DNA of 64,000 nt from Alopecurus myosuroides (Eukaryota; Streptophyta; Magnoliopsida; Poales; Poaceae). The stretch covers positions 21,708,536-21,772,535 of the forward strand of contig CM054062.1 of assembly GCA_028641055.1 (NCBI GenBank), read 5' to 3'. This document shows positions 23,162 through 34,904 of the stretch, piece by piece (position 1 is the stretch's first letter; every line of letters begins with the position of its first letter). The notes beneath the pieces were generated by a model. That model was not told the DNA's origin and did not search any database. It saw nothing but the letters and a program-made list of their open reading frames with translations. Both the position numbers and the translations under genes were made by a program.

Positions 23162-26110
23162 TCAAGCGTCCGAGTCTTCTTCGCTGTTGTCATTCTCGGG
23201 GGCTTCCGGGATCTCCTCTTCTGGATAAGTGATGGAGATGTTCACCATGGAGGCGATCTTGGTGGCGTGGCCTTTGATTTCATCAAAGATGGTGGATCAC
23301 TGAGTTTCCGTGTATCCTTGGGGGATACCGGACGCCACGCGCCAAGACTTTGCACCAGGATAGTGCATACGCATAAGGCCGAGTGCCATGCGTGCACCAC
23401 CCCGTGCAGCGGAGCGTAGGATGGATTCCCTGGACTCCGCCACCTCCAAGATGGCACCCGGAAGTTTTTCAACTTCCGAGAACTCCCCAGTCCTTGTGGG
23501 AAGGAGCTTGTTGACCAGCTGCATGCCAGCAGCTCTGATCGCAGTCCACGTCTTCCCAAAGGCTCGGATTCTGTCAATCCGAGTGATATCTGGGTTACCT
23601 CCTGTTTTTTCAGACAAAACAACCAAAAAGGTTAAGTGAAAAAGCAGAGAAAGAAAGCAAGACATGGACAAATGGTAACTGAAGTAAAACTTACCGATGA
23701 TCTGGTCGATTTCGGAGCCTTCCGCCAGGCGCAGATTTATGGCATTTTCCAAGTCCTGAATGGTGGACTTGTCCTTTTCCGCCTGTTCGGAAGCCTTGGA
23801 ATGAGAAATTCCAAGGGCCAGATTGCTGGCTTCCAGATCCTTTTGGGCCTTCATAAGTTGCTTATGAAGGTCCAGGTTTTCCTCACGGAGACTGGCAGCG
23901 TTTCCGGCATCTTCAGCTATTTGCTGGGCCTTAGCCAAAGCAGCTGGAAAGCAAGGAAAATTCCGAGTTTAGAAAAATCCCGGAAAAGTACTTAGACAAA
24001 AAGCTGAATAAAAAACTTCAGAGGGAAAAAGTTACGTGTTGTTTCCTTCAGCTGCAGCTGAGACGATGCCAGCTCCGTCTCTTTCACCTCAAGAATAGAA
24101 AGAAGATTTCTAACTTCCTTGTTCTTGACGGAAAGTTTATTGAAAACTTCCATGTTAATGGTTTCGGCGGTTTGCTGGAACACGACAAGAAAAAGAGTAA
24201 TTAAAAAGCATCAAGGCAAAAAGTATACATTTTGCTTAACGCTTGGGGGCTAGAGTTAAATACCTGGCTCATTCGCTGCAACCCCGCCAAGTTTTCATTG
24301 AACTCTTTTGCGTATTCCACAAAAAGAATTCCGGCCGCGCTTAGGCCGTCGTTGAGGTTCTTGAAGTCCTTGTCGAAGGTGGGAATCTCCTCGTCGATTG
24401 TCCGAGAAGAATTTCCCACCTATGGAGCCGCCCTTTCCCTCGTGTCCGTGTCCGACACAATGGGCTGGCTAGGCTCCAACGACTTGGTGGTGGGAGCTGT
24501 TGCATGCTCTTCCGCCATCGTGGACGATGTGTCCGGTGCGATGACGGGGGAAGGATGAGGGCCTATGTTGGTCACAGCCTTATGCCTCTTCAGCTTCTTT
24601 GGCTTTAAGGTAGAGGGAGGCAGGCTAAAGGCAAAAAACAAAAACCCGGAAAGGTTAAAACTCCGAAGACGAAAGAAAACTTCGACAAAAGAAATAAAAC
24701 CGGACGTTCTAACCTGGAGGTGACGACGGGAATCCCGTCAAGATCGATGATTTCCTCAGAGGAGGAAATCTTCTTGCGCTTGCGCCCACCTGTGAAGGCG
24801 GCGTGCAAAGCCTCCAGATCAGCTTCGGAGGCAAGCTCCGATTCAGGAAGCTCAGCAATCTGTTGAAAAGAAAAAGCAGAGTTAGAAGCAAAAAATCCGA
24901 GAAAGCATAGTCAAATTCTACCCAAATGACGGAAAAATACCTTGGGAGCCGGATTGTCGGCCGTATACATAGGCCAACTCGCTTCATATTGGTCGCGTGA
25001 TGCGACCAACTGGTTCACGCGCCGCCGCAGATCCTTCGCGGTCCAGTCTTTGCTGGTTGTCCGCATTTTGTCATTGGCGCCCATGTACTCGCAGAGGAGA
25101 CGGCCGCCATGATTGGCTAATGGATGGATCCGCCTTTCCAACCAGCAAAGGACCGTGTCCATGCCGGTTAGAGGCGGATCCAAGGAGGTGAGCTTGGCGA
25201 TGCGCCGCTTGATCCTTAGTAGATCAGGCGGCAGGACTTGGACGGCTTCTGTTCCCCAATTCTCTTGGGGAACAGCAGCGGTGTTGGTGAAAGGTGGAAC
25301 CCCGATGGCCTTTGTCGGAAAAGGAACATCGGGGTGATAGAAGAAGGAACCCGTCCAGAATTTGACAGATTCCGAGGTTCTGATCTTGGGGAACCATTCC
25401 TCCCTAAATCTCCTAAGAGTGAAGGAGATGGTCCTGCAAGTCGGGAGTGCGCCCTCCGAAGAGTTCCGCTTAACCCCGAAACAGTACAACCAGAAGTCTA
25501 ACCTAGGTTCTATGCCTAGGAAACCCTCAAAGAGGGCCTGAAACCCGGCCATATAGAGAATGGAATTGGGTGGCAGGTTATGGGGCTGGATGTTGTAATG
25601 AGAGAGAATTTGGAGGAAGAAGGCGGAAGGTGGCAATCCCATACCTCTTAGGAGATGGGAGGAGAGAAGAACCCGCTCGCCGTCGTTTGGCAGGGGTTCG
25701 TTCTCGTCCTCAGGGAGCCGCCATTTCCCTTTGAGTACCAACCCCTCCTTTTCCATGTTTGGAAGGAGGGATGGGGGAATGCTGCAGGCAACCCAGTTGC
25801 CAGCAGTTTCCACTTCTTCATCCGCTCCGGCAGCGGCGGACGCGGCGGCCTCCGCAGCGGCGAGCTCGTCGCCAAGGAGCGTAATCTTCTCCTCCGTCGT
25901 TTCGGGAGCAAACGGCGGAGAGGGCGCGGCACTTGAGCTCGCAAGATCCGCGGTGGCGGAAGGATTCCCTCCGCCCACCGCGGAATCCGCTGTCTTCACT
26001 GGTTCGCCGCCGGCGCACGTTGGGGAGTCCAACTGTGGATCCATCTGGTTGATGATGTCTTTGATGTCGTGCGCGACGGTGTGTGCGGGCGAAGGCGGCG
26101 AGGATGCCAT
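23162..26110 (-). pseudogene. Antisense spliced gene of the Tat element (Transposase_28/PF04195-like)
   Basis: Six exons give a frame-consistent model of 2505 nt (834 codons plus stop): 26110-24941, 24859-24714, 24624-24264, 24174-24036, 23943-23695, 23601-23162. Each intron has GT/AG borders and every junction keeps the frame. Exon 1 has a low-complexity Ala/Ser-rich N-terminus, then a conserved helical domain (LLRGMGLPPSAFFLQILSHY ...) resembling the 'putative gypsy type transposon' family. Exons 3-5 are coiled-coil, and exon 6 carries a second conserved domain (GMQLVNKLLP ... LGLMRMHYPGAKSW). Two stops break it: TAG at 24420-24422 and TGA at 23297-23299. It lies opposite to pol, with its own TATA box. 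The function is unknown; the family name is from memory. Confidence 0.75.
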
Positions 26111-26245
26111 TGGGTGGCGGCGCGGCTCGTCTCCGGTGATGTTCTGGGCGCAGTTTGCGTTTCGGTGCTCTCTCTCTGCTCGGGAGCTTGGGCGCTGTAA
26201 TGGCGTTCGAATGGTTGCGGAAGGTTTTCCGGGAGGACGACGAAG

Positions 26246-26257
26246 GCTATTTATAGC
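26246..26257 (-). promoter_or_regulatory. TATA box of the antisense gene
   Basis: The minus strand reads GCTATAAATAGC within CCGGCTATAAATAGCC, about 140 bp upstream of the ATG at 26110. The same motif lies upstream of the second antisense gene at 34508. Confidence 0.6.
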
Positions 26258-26635
26258 CGGAAATCCGTCACGATACGTGCTAACGGCTCTTTTGACCGTT
26301 GGATGATCAACGCGTGTCACTCGCCGGAAAATCCGGGAAATGAATCGACAGGATGATTATGGTTATCTTCTCGTTTCCCGCGAGAATCTGTCAGAGATAT
26401 GTTTCTGGGTTTCCCACTCAAAACCCAAACGTCCCTTACGTCAGCAGGATTAAAGTGCTGACGTAGGAGGTTCCTTCTCTGCGAAGGATCGTGAGAGAAA
26501 AGCCGGATTTCCTGAATTCCGAGTTTTACGTTACCATCTCTTTTCAAAAGAAGAATAAGAAGAATCAAGACTGCTGGCCAATATTTCTCGGACAATATAC
26601 ATTTGGCGAAAGACAGCAAATCAGAGTTTTAATCC

Positions 26636-26649
26636 TTCTTGGGGGCTAC
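26636..26649 (+). other. Polypurine tract of the Tat element
   Basis: The sequence 'tccttcttgggggctac' directly precedes the 3' LTR start TGTCGG. It is a short G-rich primer region. Confidence 0.55.
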
Positions 26650-27192
26650 TGTCGGATATATATTGAATAGGGGTATATCAGATGGTAGTCAAAAGTGCCG
26701 GATTACCAGGGTGGCCCAACTGGTAGTGGGCTATGGTCCATTGGGCAGCCCAGTAAGCTGACGCGCAGAAGCCGGATTCTAGAAGGACCCGGATCACGGC
26801 CCAAGTGATCTGGCTTGGAGGAGAAGACGGATTCCTTACTTTCCAAGTTACTAGATATCGTAGTCTTCTAGGTTTCCTATTCTATATGCCCTAATCCGGC
26901 TATTATATAAAGCCGGACGGGAGATGAGATAACAGGAGACACGAAGCCAGAGGCCAACTCGCCGAGAAGTTGATCCTCCGCGAGTAGCTAAACCTAACCT
27001 CACATTGTAATTGTTTACACAGGCTTTAGCCCTGATTAGTGAGATTGCAGGAGTAGGAACGCCGTATTATTACGACGTACCGAACCTGGATAAATCCTGT
27101 GTCTTTGTCACCAACGCGAACCCGTTTCCCCACGTCTCTACCCATAGTCTCATGGCACCCCCGTCTATGAAAACTACTACGATGTCTCGACA
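26650..27192 (+). repeat. 3' LTR of the Tat element
   Basis: 543 bp, the same ends as the 5' LTR and 11 substitutions from it. The TSD copy GGTAC follows at 27193. Confidence 0.9.
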
Positions 27193-27197
27193 GGTAC

Positions 27198-29990
27198 TCA
27201 TATCATCAGGTTTGAGTGCTCGGAGTTATTTCCTTTAGATTCTGCAATTATATCTTTTTGTCTCTTGTTTGTACTAGTTAGGCTTATTTTTACTTGTTCC
27301 TTTTTTTTTACTAGTTAGGATTAATGGAAAACAATAAAAATATGAGAGAGCTTTATAATATTTATCTTGAGTTAGGACATGAAGTGTTTGAAGAGAAAAT
27401 TCAAAAAACCCATGGAACTTTATTTGCATGCTAGTAGCAATGTTGTTAGTATAAATTATTTGAACATCATTATTGCTAATGCTATGGAAAATTCTAATCT
27501 TTGGGAAGCTGGTTTTGATGAATATGATATTTTTAGTCCCCCAAGTTTTGAGGAGGAAATTTTCTTTGATGATGCTTTGCCTCCAATATATGACGATTAC
27601 AATGATGAATATGTTATTTTCAGTCCACCTACTATTGAGGAGAAAATTAATTATGATTACAATATGCCTCCTATATTTGATGATTATGGTGATCAGAATA
27701 ATAATGATAGCTATTTTGTTGAATTTTCTCCCACTACTATTAAGAAAAATGACTATGATTATGTGGAGAGTATTAATTCGTTTATGCATGTGGCTCATGA
27801 TAAGAATGTTTTATGTGATAGTTATATTATTAATTTTATTCATGATGCTACTGAAGGTTATTATGAGAGAGGGAAACATGGTTTTATGCATCTCAACAAT
27901 ATTAAATTTCCCCTCTTTATGTTGATATGTTTGAAGTTGCACTTATTTTGTCTTCCTATGCTAGTCACTTTGTGCTTCGTTGACTTGTTTTTCTACAAGA
28001 TTCTTTTTTCATAGGAAGTGGGTTAGACATAAATGTGTTTTATATTTGCTTCTTGATTCTCTCTTATTGTGCTTCAACTCTTATTCTTATGTGAGTATCT
28101 TTAAAAAATCATTGTGCCTAGCTGAAAGGCATTAAAAGAAAAGCGCTTCTGGGAGACAACCTGTTTTATTTCTCTGTTTTCAACCTGTTTTATGTCGTTT
28201 ATTTTTGTTTTCTTTGCACCTGGGTGTTTTCTATTTCCTTAGAAACCCCGCTGTATTTTTTCTTTTATGTCTTTGTTGAGCCAAGTAAAGCCTCTAGTGG
28301 GAAGTTGAGACTATATTTCGGATTTCTGCGCAGGAAACAGATTTGTGTTGTCCACTGTTAAAATCATATAAAATCACAGAAAATTCAAAATGATCTGAGT
28401 TTTTTGTGAGTGATCCTGGGCTATATACGCAACTTTTCTTAGTTGAACACTTTTTGATTTGAGCAAAATAATATTTTCGAAAAAAATCATCTTTACCTGC
28501 TGTTCTGTTTTGACAGATTTCTGCTAATAATTGCATTTTCCTCTTAATCTCTTTCTTTTGGTGTTCTTTTGAGAAAAAGAGTTTTAAAAGAAGTTTTGAT
28601 AGTAGCTAATGTGTTTATGAGTGTTAGGACTGTGTTGAAACTGAACCATGTGAATTTATTATTTTGATTGCACTAACGTTGCTAATGAAGATTGTGAGAA
28701 GTTTTGTGTGAAGGAAGTTTCCAAGGGTCAAGAGAAGAGGATTATATGACGTGATCAAGAAGAGTGAAGAGCCTAAGCTTGGAGATGCCCTGGAGGTACA
28801 TCCTAGCAAATTCCAAGAAGACTCAAGCATCTAAGCTTGGGGATTCCCAAGGCATCCCATCCCCTTCTTCATCGACAAATTACCAGGTCACTTCTAGTGA
28901 AACTATATTTTTATTCAGTCACATCTTATGTGCTTTACTTGGAGCGTCTTTTATTTTTTTGCTTTCAGTTTGTTTAGTTTTATTTTCTGTAGTCTATGGT
29001 TGGATCTTATAATACTTTTGTGGGAGAGAGACACGCTCCATTTTCATTGCTTGGAACACTCTAGTTTTTCATTCGTATTGTTCTGTGAGTGTTCACTTTT
29101 TGCTAGTACTGCGTTTAGCCTTTGTTTTCATGCCTCTCTTATTCAGAGCTGTTAGTTTAAGTAGTGTTATGTGAGTAATCTCATGTTTTCTTGCTGTATC
29201 AAGTAGAGTATTTTTGTTAAAACATATCTTGTATGGTGCTTGTTGGGAAAAGAAACTGTTGCTTGAAGTAGAATCTTTAATGGTGCAAGTAGAAGCTTGT
29301 ATAGACTGTGGCTAGAACTTTTTCATATCATGCTAGATGTTATTTTAGTTTTGAAGCCTTGTGGTTATTGAGTTGTATGATTAGCATCAAATAGTTGAGA
29401 GTGTTTAATGTGCCATTGAAATAATCATGAGTTGTTCTTGTCATATTGAAACATAAATTTGTGGTATTCTCTTTTGAATGTTTTATTTGGTTGACTTGGC
29501 GCATGCTCACACCATGTTTATGACTATGAAACAGTCACTAATAGCCTCTATGATCATTTAGTTTTTGAACTTGTGGTACCACTTATCCTTTGATTAATGA
29601 TGTTTATGTCGCTATGCATGATTGTGGCTCTTATGCTCTCTTGATTTGTCGCTCCCAGTCTTCTGCTAGCCTCCACCTGTACTGAGTGTGGAATTATACA
29701 CGTGCATCCAACTCCCTAAAATCAAGTTTTCCCATTGTTTCCACCATACCTACCTACATGTCGTATTTAACTGCCACTCCAAGTAAATTTCTCATGTGTT
29801 ACCTTTAAAACCTTCAAAATTACTCTTGCTTTGTGTTCCATACTTTGCTCATGAGGACGTAAATAGAGAATCTTTATCTCACTTGTTGATTGGATTTCAC
29901 ACCCTGAACTAGTGGCTTCATCCGCTTATCCAATTGATAGAAGAGCTGGCAGCGGGGTGTCCAGCCCCAAATTAAAGCAAACAAATTCAA
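27198..29990 (+). mobile_element. Interior of element A (Sabrina/WHAM-like), resumed
   Basis: It continues element A after the Tat insertion. It has one ORF (27379-28014) followed by a characteristic stretch ('ataggaagtgggttagacataaatgtg ... gggagacaacctg'). A long non-coding tail follows with no gag-pol motifs. By comparison with remembered Sabrina-type elements this is the usual non-autonomous interior. It runs into the second Tat-like element at about 29950-30050 without its own 3' end. Confidence 0.6.
27379..28014 (+). CDS. Acidic repeat protein of element A
   Basis: An uninterrupted 211-codon frame. Residues about 45-130 hold three to four imperfect repeats of the type IFSPPxxEExIxxDxxxPPIxDDYxD, rich in Asp, Glu, Tyr and Pro. 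The last 35 residues are strongly hydrophobic (Leu/Phe/Cys-rich) and could span a membrane. No enzyme motif is visible. It occupies the place of gag-pol in element A. The open frame hints at past selection, but its role is unknown. Confidence 0.5.
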   Translation: MKCLKRKFKKPMELYLHASSNVVSINYLNIIIANAMENSNLWEAGFDEYDIFSPPSFEEEIFFDDALPPIYDDYNDEYVIFSPPTIEEKINYDYNMPPIFDDYGDQNNNDSYFVEFSPTTIKKNDYDYVESINSFMHVAHDKNVLCDSYIINFIHDATEGYYERGKHGFMHLNNIKFPLFMLICLKLHLFCLPMLVTLCFVDLFFYKILFS

Positions 29991-30453
29991 AACCTATGTG
30001 AAACGGCTCTAGGTTTTGGGCTTAGCATGTAATAATTTGTTCCTTTTGAAAGACACAATACCCCAGACTCGGCATTCGGGCCTTGGGGACTCGGGAATTT
30101 GAAAACAGAAGCAAATTATCTAGCTATATAGCTCAAAAACCTAAAAATCCGAGTCTTGGAGACTTGGGGACTTAGGAAAAAGTCCACTAGTCAAAACCCA
30201 CGAGACCCGGAAACCGAGTCTCACAATAGGAACCATAGTAGAAAGTCAGAAAATCAAGGATGAAAAAGCTCAAAGTTAAGAAATATCAAATTCAAGAAAA
30301 AGGCCAGAAGGGCCACGAAATATATTAAGGTATTAAAGTGTATTACAAGCCACGATAGTATTATCATAAAGCGCACAAGCGCGCTATCAAAAGAATAATT
30401 ATTTTACAGGATCATTGGCCGAATGAGGTATTGAGACGGCACCGGTCAAGAGT

Positions 30454-33400
30454 TTACTCGGCCTCATGGGTTGGGTCTACAGCCTTGCCCTTGTCTTCCG
30501 GGTCTTGGTCTTGGTTTTGCTCCTCGGAGGCCTTCCTGGTATTGTCACCTGGATTGGCAGTATCAGGGCGAACAGGCGGGCGGCCAGCCGACGTAGAGGA
30601 GGAGGGCGCTGACTTCAACTCGGCTTCCCTCTTCGCGGCTTCCTCCCTCTTCCTGGCCGAGTCAGCATCCCACTTTTCCAAGATATCGAAGGGTAAAGGC
30701 ATATCTTCCTTCACAGGCTTATCCGCGGCGTCGTATGGAGTTACATATCTATTCAAGTCCAGAGAATCGGCAAGAGTAGTCGCCGAGTGACGCACCTCAG
30801 TCTGTACAGCTTTGAAGTCCTTGGCGGCGAACCTGGATCCATCGGCCTTGAACTCTGGAAATCCGGCCACCAGTTTTGCCGGTTCAAGCTTTGGAAAGTA
30901 AGCTTTAGCCAGCATAAGACCCGGGGTCATCCCAACCCGGCATGCCGAGCGTTTCCAGAGCTCAATCCATGCGGGGACAGTAGAGCACGCATGGATCAGG
31001 GTTTCCATGCCCGGATATCCTTCAGTCGGCCACTGTATGGTGTCTAGGACCCATTTAGTGCCGGCGCAGAATCTCCGGAGCACAGTCCTTAAATTTTTCA
31101 CCTTCTGGATAGCATCTTCTTCTGGGGGCGCAAGGTTAGCGACTGCAATGTAAACAACAAAGGTTACATCAAAAACATCCCGGGTATCACGGGTCAAGAA
31201 AAAACCGGGTCACGAACCAGCAAGTAACAATATCTCACCAAGTAGGACACGATAAGTGTCGGCAACTTGGGCCGATAATTTCTTCAGCGCAGCCTGAACA
31301 GTGGTGTACTTCTTCTTGTACTTCGCGACATCCTTGTTAAGCGCTTCCACCTCAACCTCAAGCGCCTCTCGCAGCTTTACCTCAGTCTCCAGGAGTTGAT
31401 TGGTCTTGGCCAAAATTTCCTCGGTCCGGGCCATTTGCGCCTATAAGGGACGGAAAGGTAAAGTTTAGTCGGATATCATAATAACCCAAGTATTAAAAAG
31501 TTAGTACCAAGTACAACTTTGACAAGTTATACTCGAAACTTGGGGACTAGATGGATACTATGAAATACCAGTCAGTATTACCTCATGTTCAGCAGCCATG
31601 CGCTCCAACATATTGTTCTCTGTGGCCTTCAGGGCGAGGAGGGCGCTCATCATCTGGTCGAAGGAATGATTACCCGGGTCGGAAGACCCGGGATCCTGGT
31701 TACTCGGAGACCGAGCTCTTGCCTGGGCAGGGGAAGGCACCCGAGTCGCTCGAGTGTCGGAGTTCATCTCGCCTCCCCCTGTGCCCAAGATTGTGACCTC
31801 TTCGTCCTCATGCGCGTGCGAGGCTATTGGATACTCGGATTCTGGATCAGCCGGCTTCTTCGGTGGCACTTGCTCCTCCCCGCCGCCAGCCGCAGTCATC
31901 GTGTCATCAACCGGGTTCACTTTGCCCGGGTCATCAGTTTCCATATCATCCTGGTCACTGATAGTGACCTTGGCCCTGAGAATGATACGAGTAAGCAGTT
32001 AGTATGTAGCTAGAGAAAATTATGGATGAGTATTAGAACAGCAAGAGAAGAACCTTACCCGGAGTTCACCACGAAGTCTGAGGGGAATTCGCTGCTGGAC
32101 CCGGAAGAAGCTGACAAAGATTGAGAAAGTGAGACGCGGAGTCGTCCCGCTAAGGGGTGATTGGGAGAAGGAAATCTCTGATACTCGGGATGAGGTTGAG
32201 AAGTACCGACGCGCTGAGCCGGAGATGGTGGGATATCCGGGTTGAGCGTGGCGTCACCCGGAGTGTTCCGGGTCACCCTGCGCTTGATCAGGGGTGGTTC
32301 CTTCAAGTATGACCAGTCGGATAGTTTACGGTTTAGCTCGCACATATTAGTGAAGGAGTATGGTTTGGAGGCAAGGGAATGATACGGGACCTTAAAGACA
32401 ACCCCTCGGGGTTTTCTCTTAGCTCCGACCTCGGTGACCGGTTCAGCTTCGCTCTCGTCACTCTGTGTTTCCACCCCGTCTTCCGGGTCTTCTTTCTCTT
32501 CCTTGTCCTCCAGCCCTGAGTCACCAATGAATACAGTCGGAAAAATAGGAAGTATGGAGAAACAAGTTAGCAGAAATTGGGTTGGGTAAAAACCCGAAAT
32601 GTACCTTCCTCTGAATCAACTGCCTCTTCATCTTCTTCCGGGTCTCCGGAGGAAGGGAAGTCTCGATATTCCAGAAAGCATTATCAGCCTGAGGTAAAGG
32701 CATAAAAGTAAGAGTTGGTGATTGTATCAAGCGTAAGTGCAAGGATGAAAGTGAAAGTATAAGTGTCGGATCTTACCGCAGGAGCCGGATTCTCGCGTGT
32801 ATATGGATCTAACCCGGCAATGTTCCGGATCACGTCCAACTTCTCCGTCAAGAAACCCTTGATGGTCTTGTTAGTGTTGCCGGCTGGGTAATTCTTTGAG
32901 GAATATCGGAGCGCGTCCGTGACGTGCCCCGAGTAGTCGCACATCAGCTTGGCGCGAATGGAATTGGGCTGGATCCGGAAGTCCACCCATGTCTTAACCA
33001 AGTTAAGCCCAAGGAGGCCTTGGGCAGAAAGAACGGCTATTTTTGATAGAAGGGGCTGGATGGCTTCCCTGTCCGACTCAGGGGGAAAGGCATTAAAAGT
33101 ATCGGAAAGATCTAAGAGACCCTCCGAGTAACCCGGCAGTTTCCTTTCGCCGGGTGGGGAGGTATCCCGGCAATAAAAGAAGGATAGTTGCCAATGCTTA
33201 ACATGTGAGTTTAGGTTTAGTGTCGGCATGGGAGAGTTTTTGCGGCGTTGGATGGAAACCCCGCCGCAGGCCAAAAGGGCCCCGTTACCGCTTTCGCGGC
33301 ACGGTTTGCATTGGAAAAGCTCGATAAATAAAGCCAGATTTGGCGGGATGCACAAGTAAGACTCGCAGAGGACTATGAAGTGGGTTATATTCAACATAGA

Positions 33401-33706
33401 GTTAGGCCCTATGTCGAATACCCGGAGGCCATAGTGGCTGAGGACCTCACGGAAAAAAGAGTGACCGGGGGGGCGAAACCCCCGGATCACGTGCTCGACA
33501 AAGCATATTACCTCGTCGGGATTGGGGGTAGGCCGGGTCTCATCACCCGGTACCCTCCAATGGATCTCCTTCTGAGGAGGGAGGAGACCTAACTCGGCCA
33601 GTTCTTCCAGTTTGGCCTGGGTCACGGAAGACCGCGCCCAATTGGCAGATATGGACTGGGTCGTCCTTGTTTTTGCCGGCTGCTTCCCTTTGTTCCTAGG
33701 AGCCAT
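30454..33706 (-). CDS. Second antisense spliced gene (Transposase_28/PF04195-like), no premature stop
   Basis: Exons on the minus strand: 33706-32777, 32688-32605, 32507-32059, 31975-31582, 31440-31239, 31142-30454. Together they give 2748 nt, 915 codons plus stop, with no internal stop. All introns are GT/AG. Exon 3 needs the acceptor GGAG|GAC at 32507; the better-looking CTCAG acceptor 8 bp upstream would shift the frame. Exon 1 carries the conserved domain (FFREVLSHYGLRVFDIGPNS), the middle is acidic and then coiled-coil (31440-31239), and exon 6 has a helical domain with a charged tail. A TTTTGCAG acceptor at 33716-33723 implies an intron in the 5' UTR. The function is unknown. Confidence 0.7.
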
Positions 33707-34507
33707 TGGTTCGGTCTGCAAAATACGAAGCAAAGTGCACGAAACATTAAGACTTGGGAATCATGAGCTATCCGAGTATTCACAAGCAGTATCAGTAAGA
33801 GGCATGGAAACTATGAATTGTCCGAGTATCTCTAGACAGAATGAAAATTACAAACTATCTGGGTATCGACGAGCAGTACAAAAATTATGGGATATCCACG
33901 TATCGGCAAGCAGTTATAAAAAAGGTTGGTTGCCTATGTATCTAGTGCAAGTAAAAGAACCGGAAGTGGTGGATTTTCCGGGTATCAAGAGCAGCCGCGG
34001 AAGTTTGGGCGAACTGCGTCCAGATTGGAAAATTTGTGGATAATTTCATCGAGAAATTAACGATTACAAGCGATAGAGGAGTGATGTGTGGTCATTTGTT
34101 AAGCGATTGAACAAACTAGGATGGAGCTATGCGACCTAATCCGGCGTGAAGCAAGAAATGGCCCGCGGGCGGACCTAGATCTAATCTAGGTCAAACGGAG
34201 AAATTAGAAGCTAAATCAATGGGAGTAAGGAGCTTACCGGTGTGGGTTGGAGAAGGGCGCGACGGCGGCAGATGGCGCAGTCGTGATGTCCCCTCGCGAC
34301 TCCCGGCGGGCAGCTCAAGGGCGCGGCGGCGGAAACCGGCGGCGGCGTGGGGCGAACCGTGGATGAGCGCAGCTGACGGCGGCTCGGCTCCGGCGGTGCG
34401 CTCGAGGTCTCCGTGGCGGCGCTGCGGAAATCCGTGCGAGGTGGCGCCGGTGAGGAAGAAGAAGGTGGAAGGAATGAACCGTTGGGGTTAGGTCACCCCC
34501 TAGGTAC

Positions 34508-34517
34508 CTATTTATAG
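34508..34517 (-). promoter_or_regulatory. TATA box of the second antisense gene
   Basis: The minus strand reads CTATAAATAG about 800 bp upstream of the coding ATG. A GC-rich 5' UTR exon (about 34480-34210) and a 5' UTR intron fill the gap. It matches the motif at 26246 in the first Tat element. Confidence 0.55.
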
Positions 34518-34904
34518 GTACAGGTGGGGAAACCTAGGCCAACGAGCGGGAACCAAAAATTTCGGGATAAGGGATACCCGTCCTAATATTGTGGGATACG
34601 CGTTAAGTGCTGGACGAGATATCCGGAATGGATAGGAAGCAAATCTCTTCCGCGATATCTGGATCAATTAACGAGTGAAATAAGCCGGATCTTTGGTATT
34701 CTCATCAGGGCATTGACCCGGAAAAGTAAAAGATGGATTCAGAGTAAACCGGGTTATTATATGGACCACCGATGGAGTTAGGCCTAGCTGTTTATTAAAG
34801 CAACTTAACCCGGCCTCTATGAATTTGTATGTTTGTTATTTTTGCAGGGAATAGCATGCGCTTCAAGGAGGATTCCGTGAAGCCCAAGCTATTCTGGGGA
34901 CTAC

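Larger units (their letters stand above)
12527..27192 (+). mobile_element. Complete Tat-lineage Ty3/gypsy element with antisense gene
   Basis: It has 543-bp LTRs (12527-13069 and 26650-27192), both TGTCGG...CGACA, and a perfect 5-bp TSD GGTAC (12522-12526 and 27193-27197). By eye the LTRs differ at 11 of 543 positions, about 2%. The order is LTR, PBS, gag, protease, RT, RNase H, a second RNase H, integrase, CACTA insert, antisense gene, PPT, LTR. The extra antisense gene and the DGGSS-type protease motif fit the Tat/Retand/RIRE2 group. Gag and integrase carry stops or frameshifts, so this copy is not autonomous. It inserted into element A. Confidence 0.9.

Noticed and set aside
26111..26320. 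Upstream extension of the antisense ORF to 26320
   Set aside because: This part covers the TATA box and untranslated leader. The ATG at 26110 is the better start.
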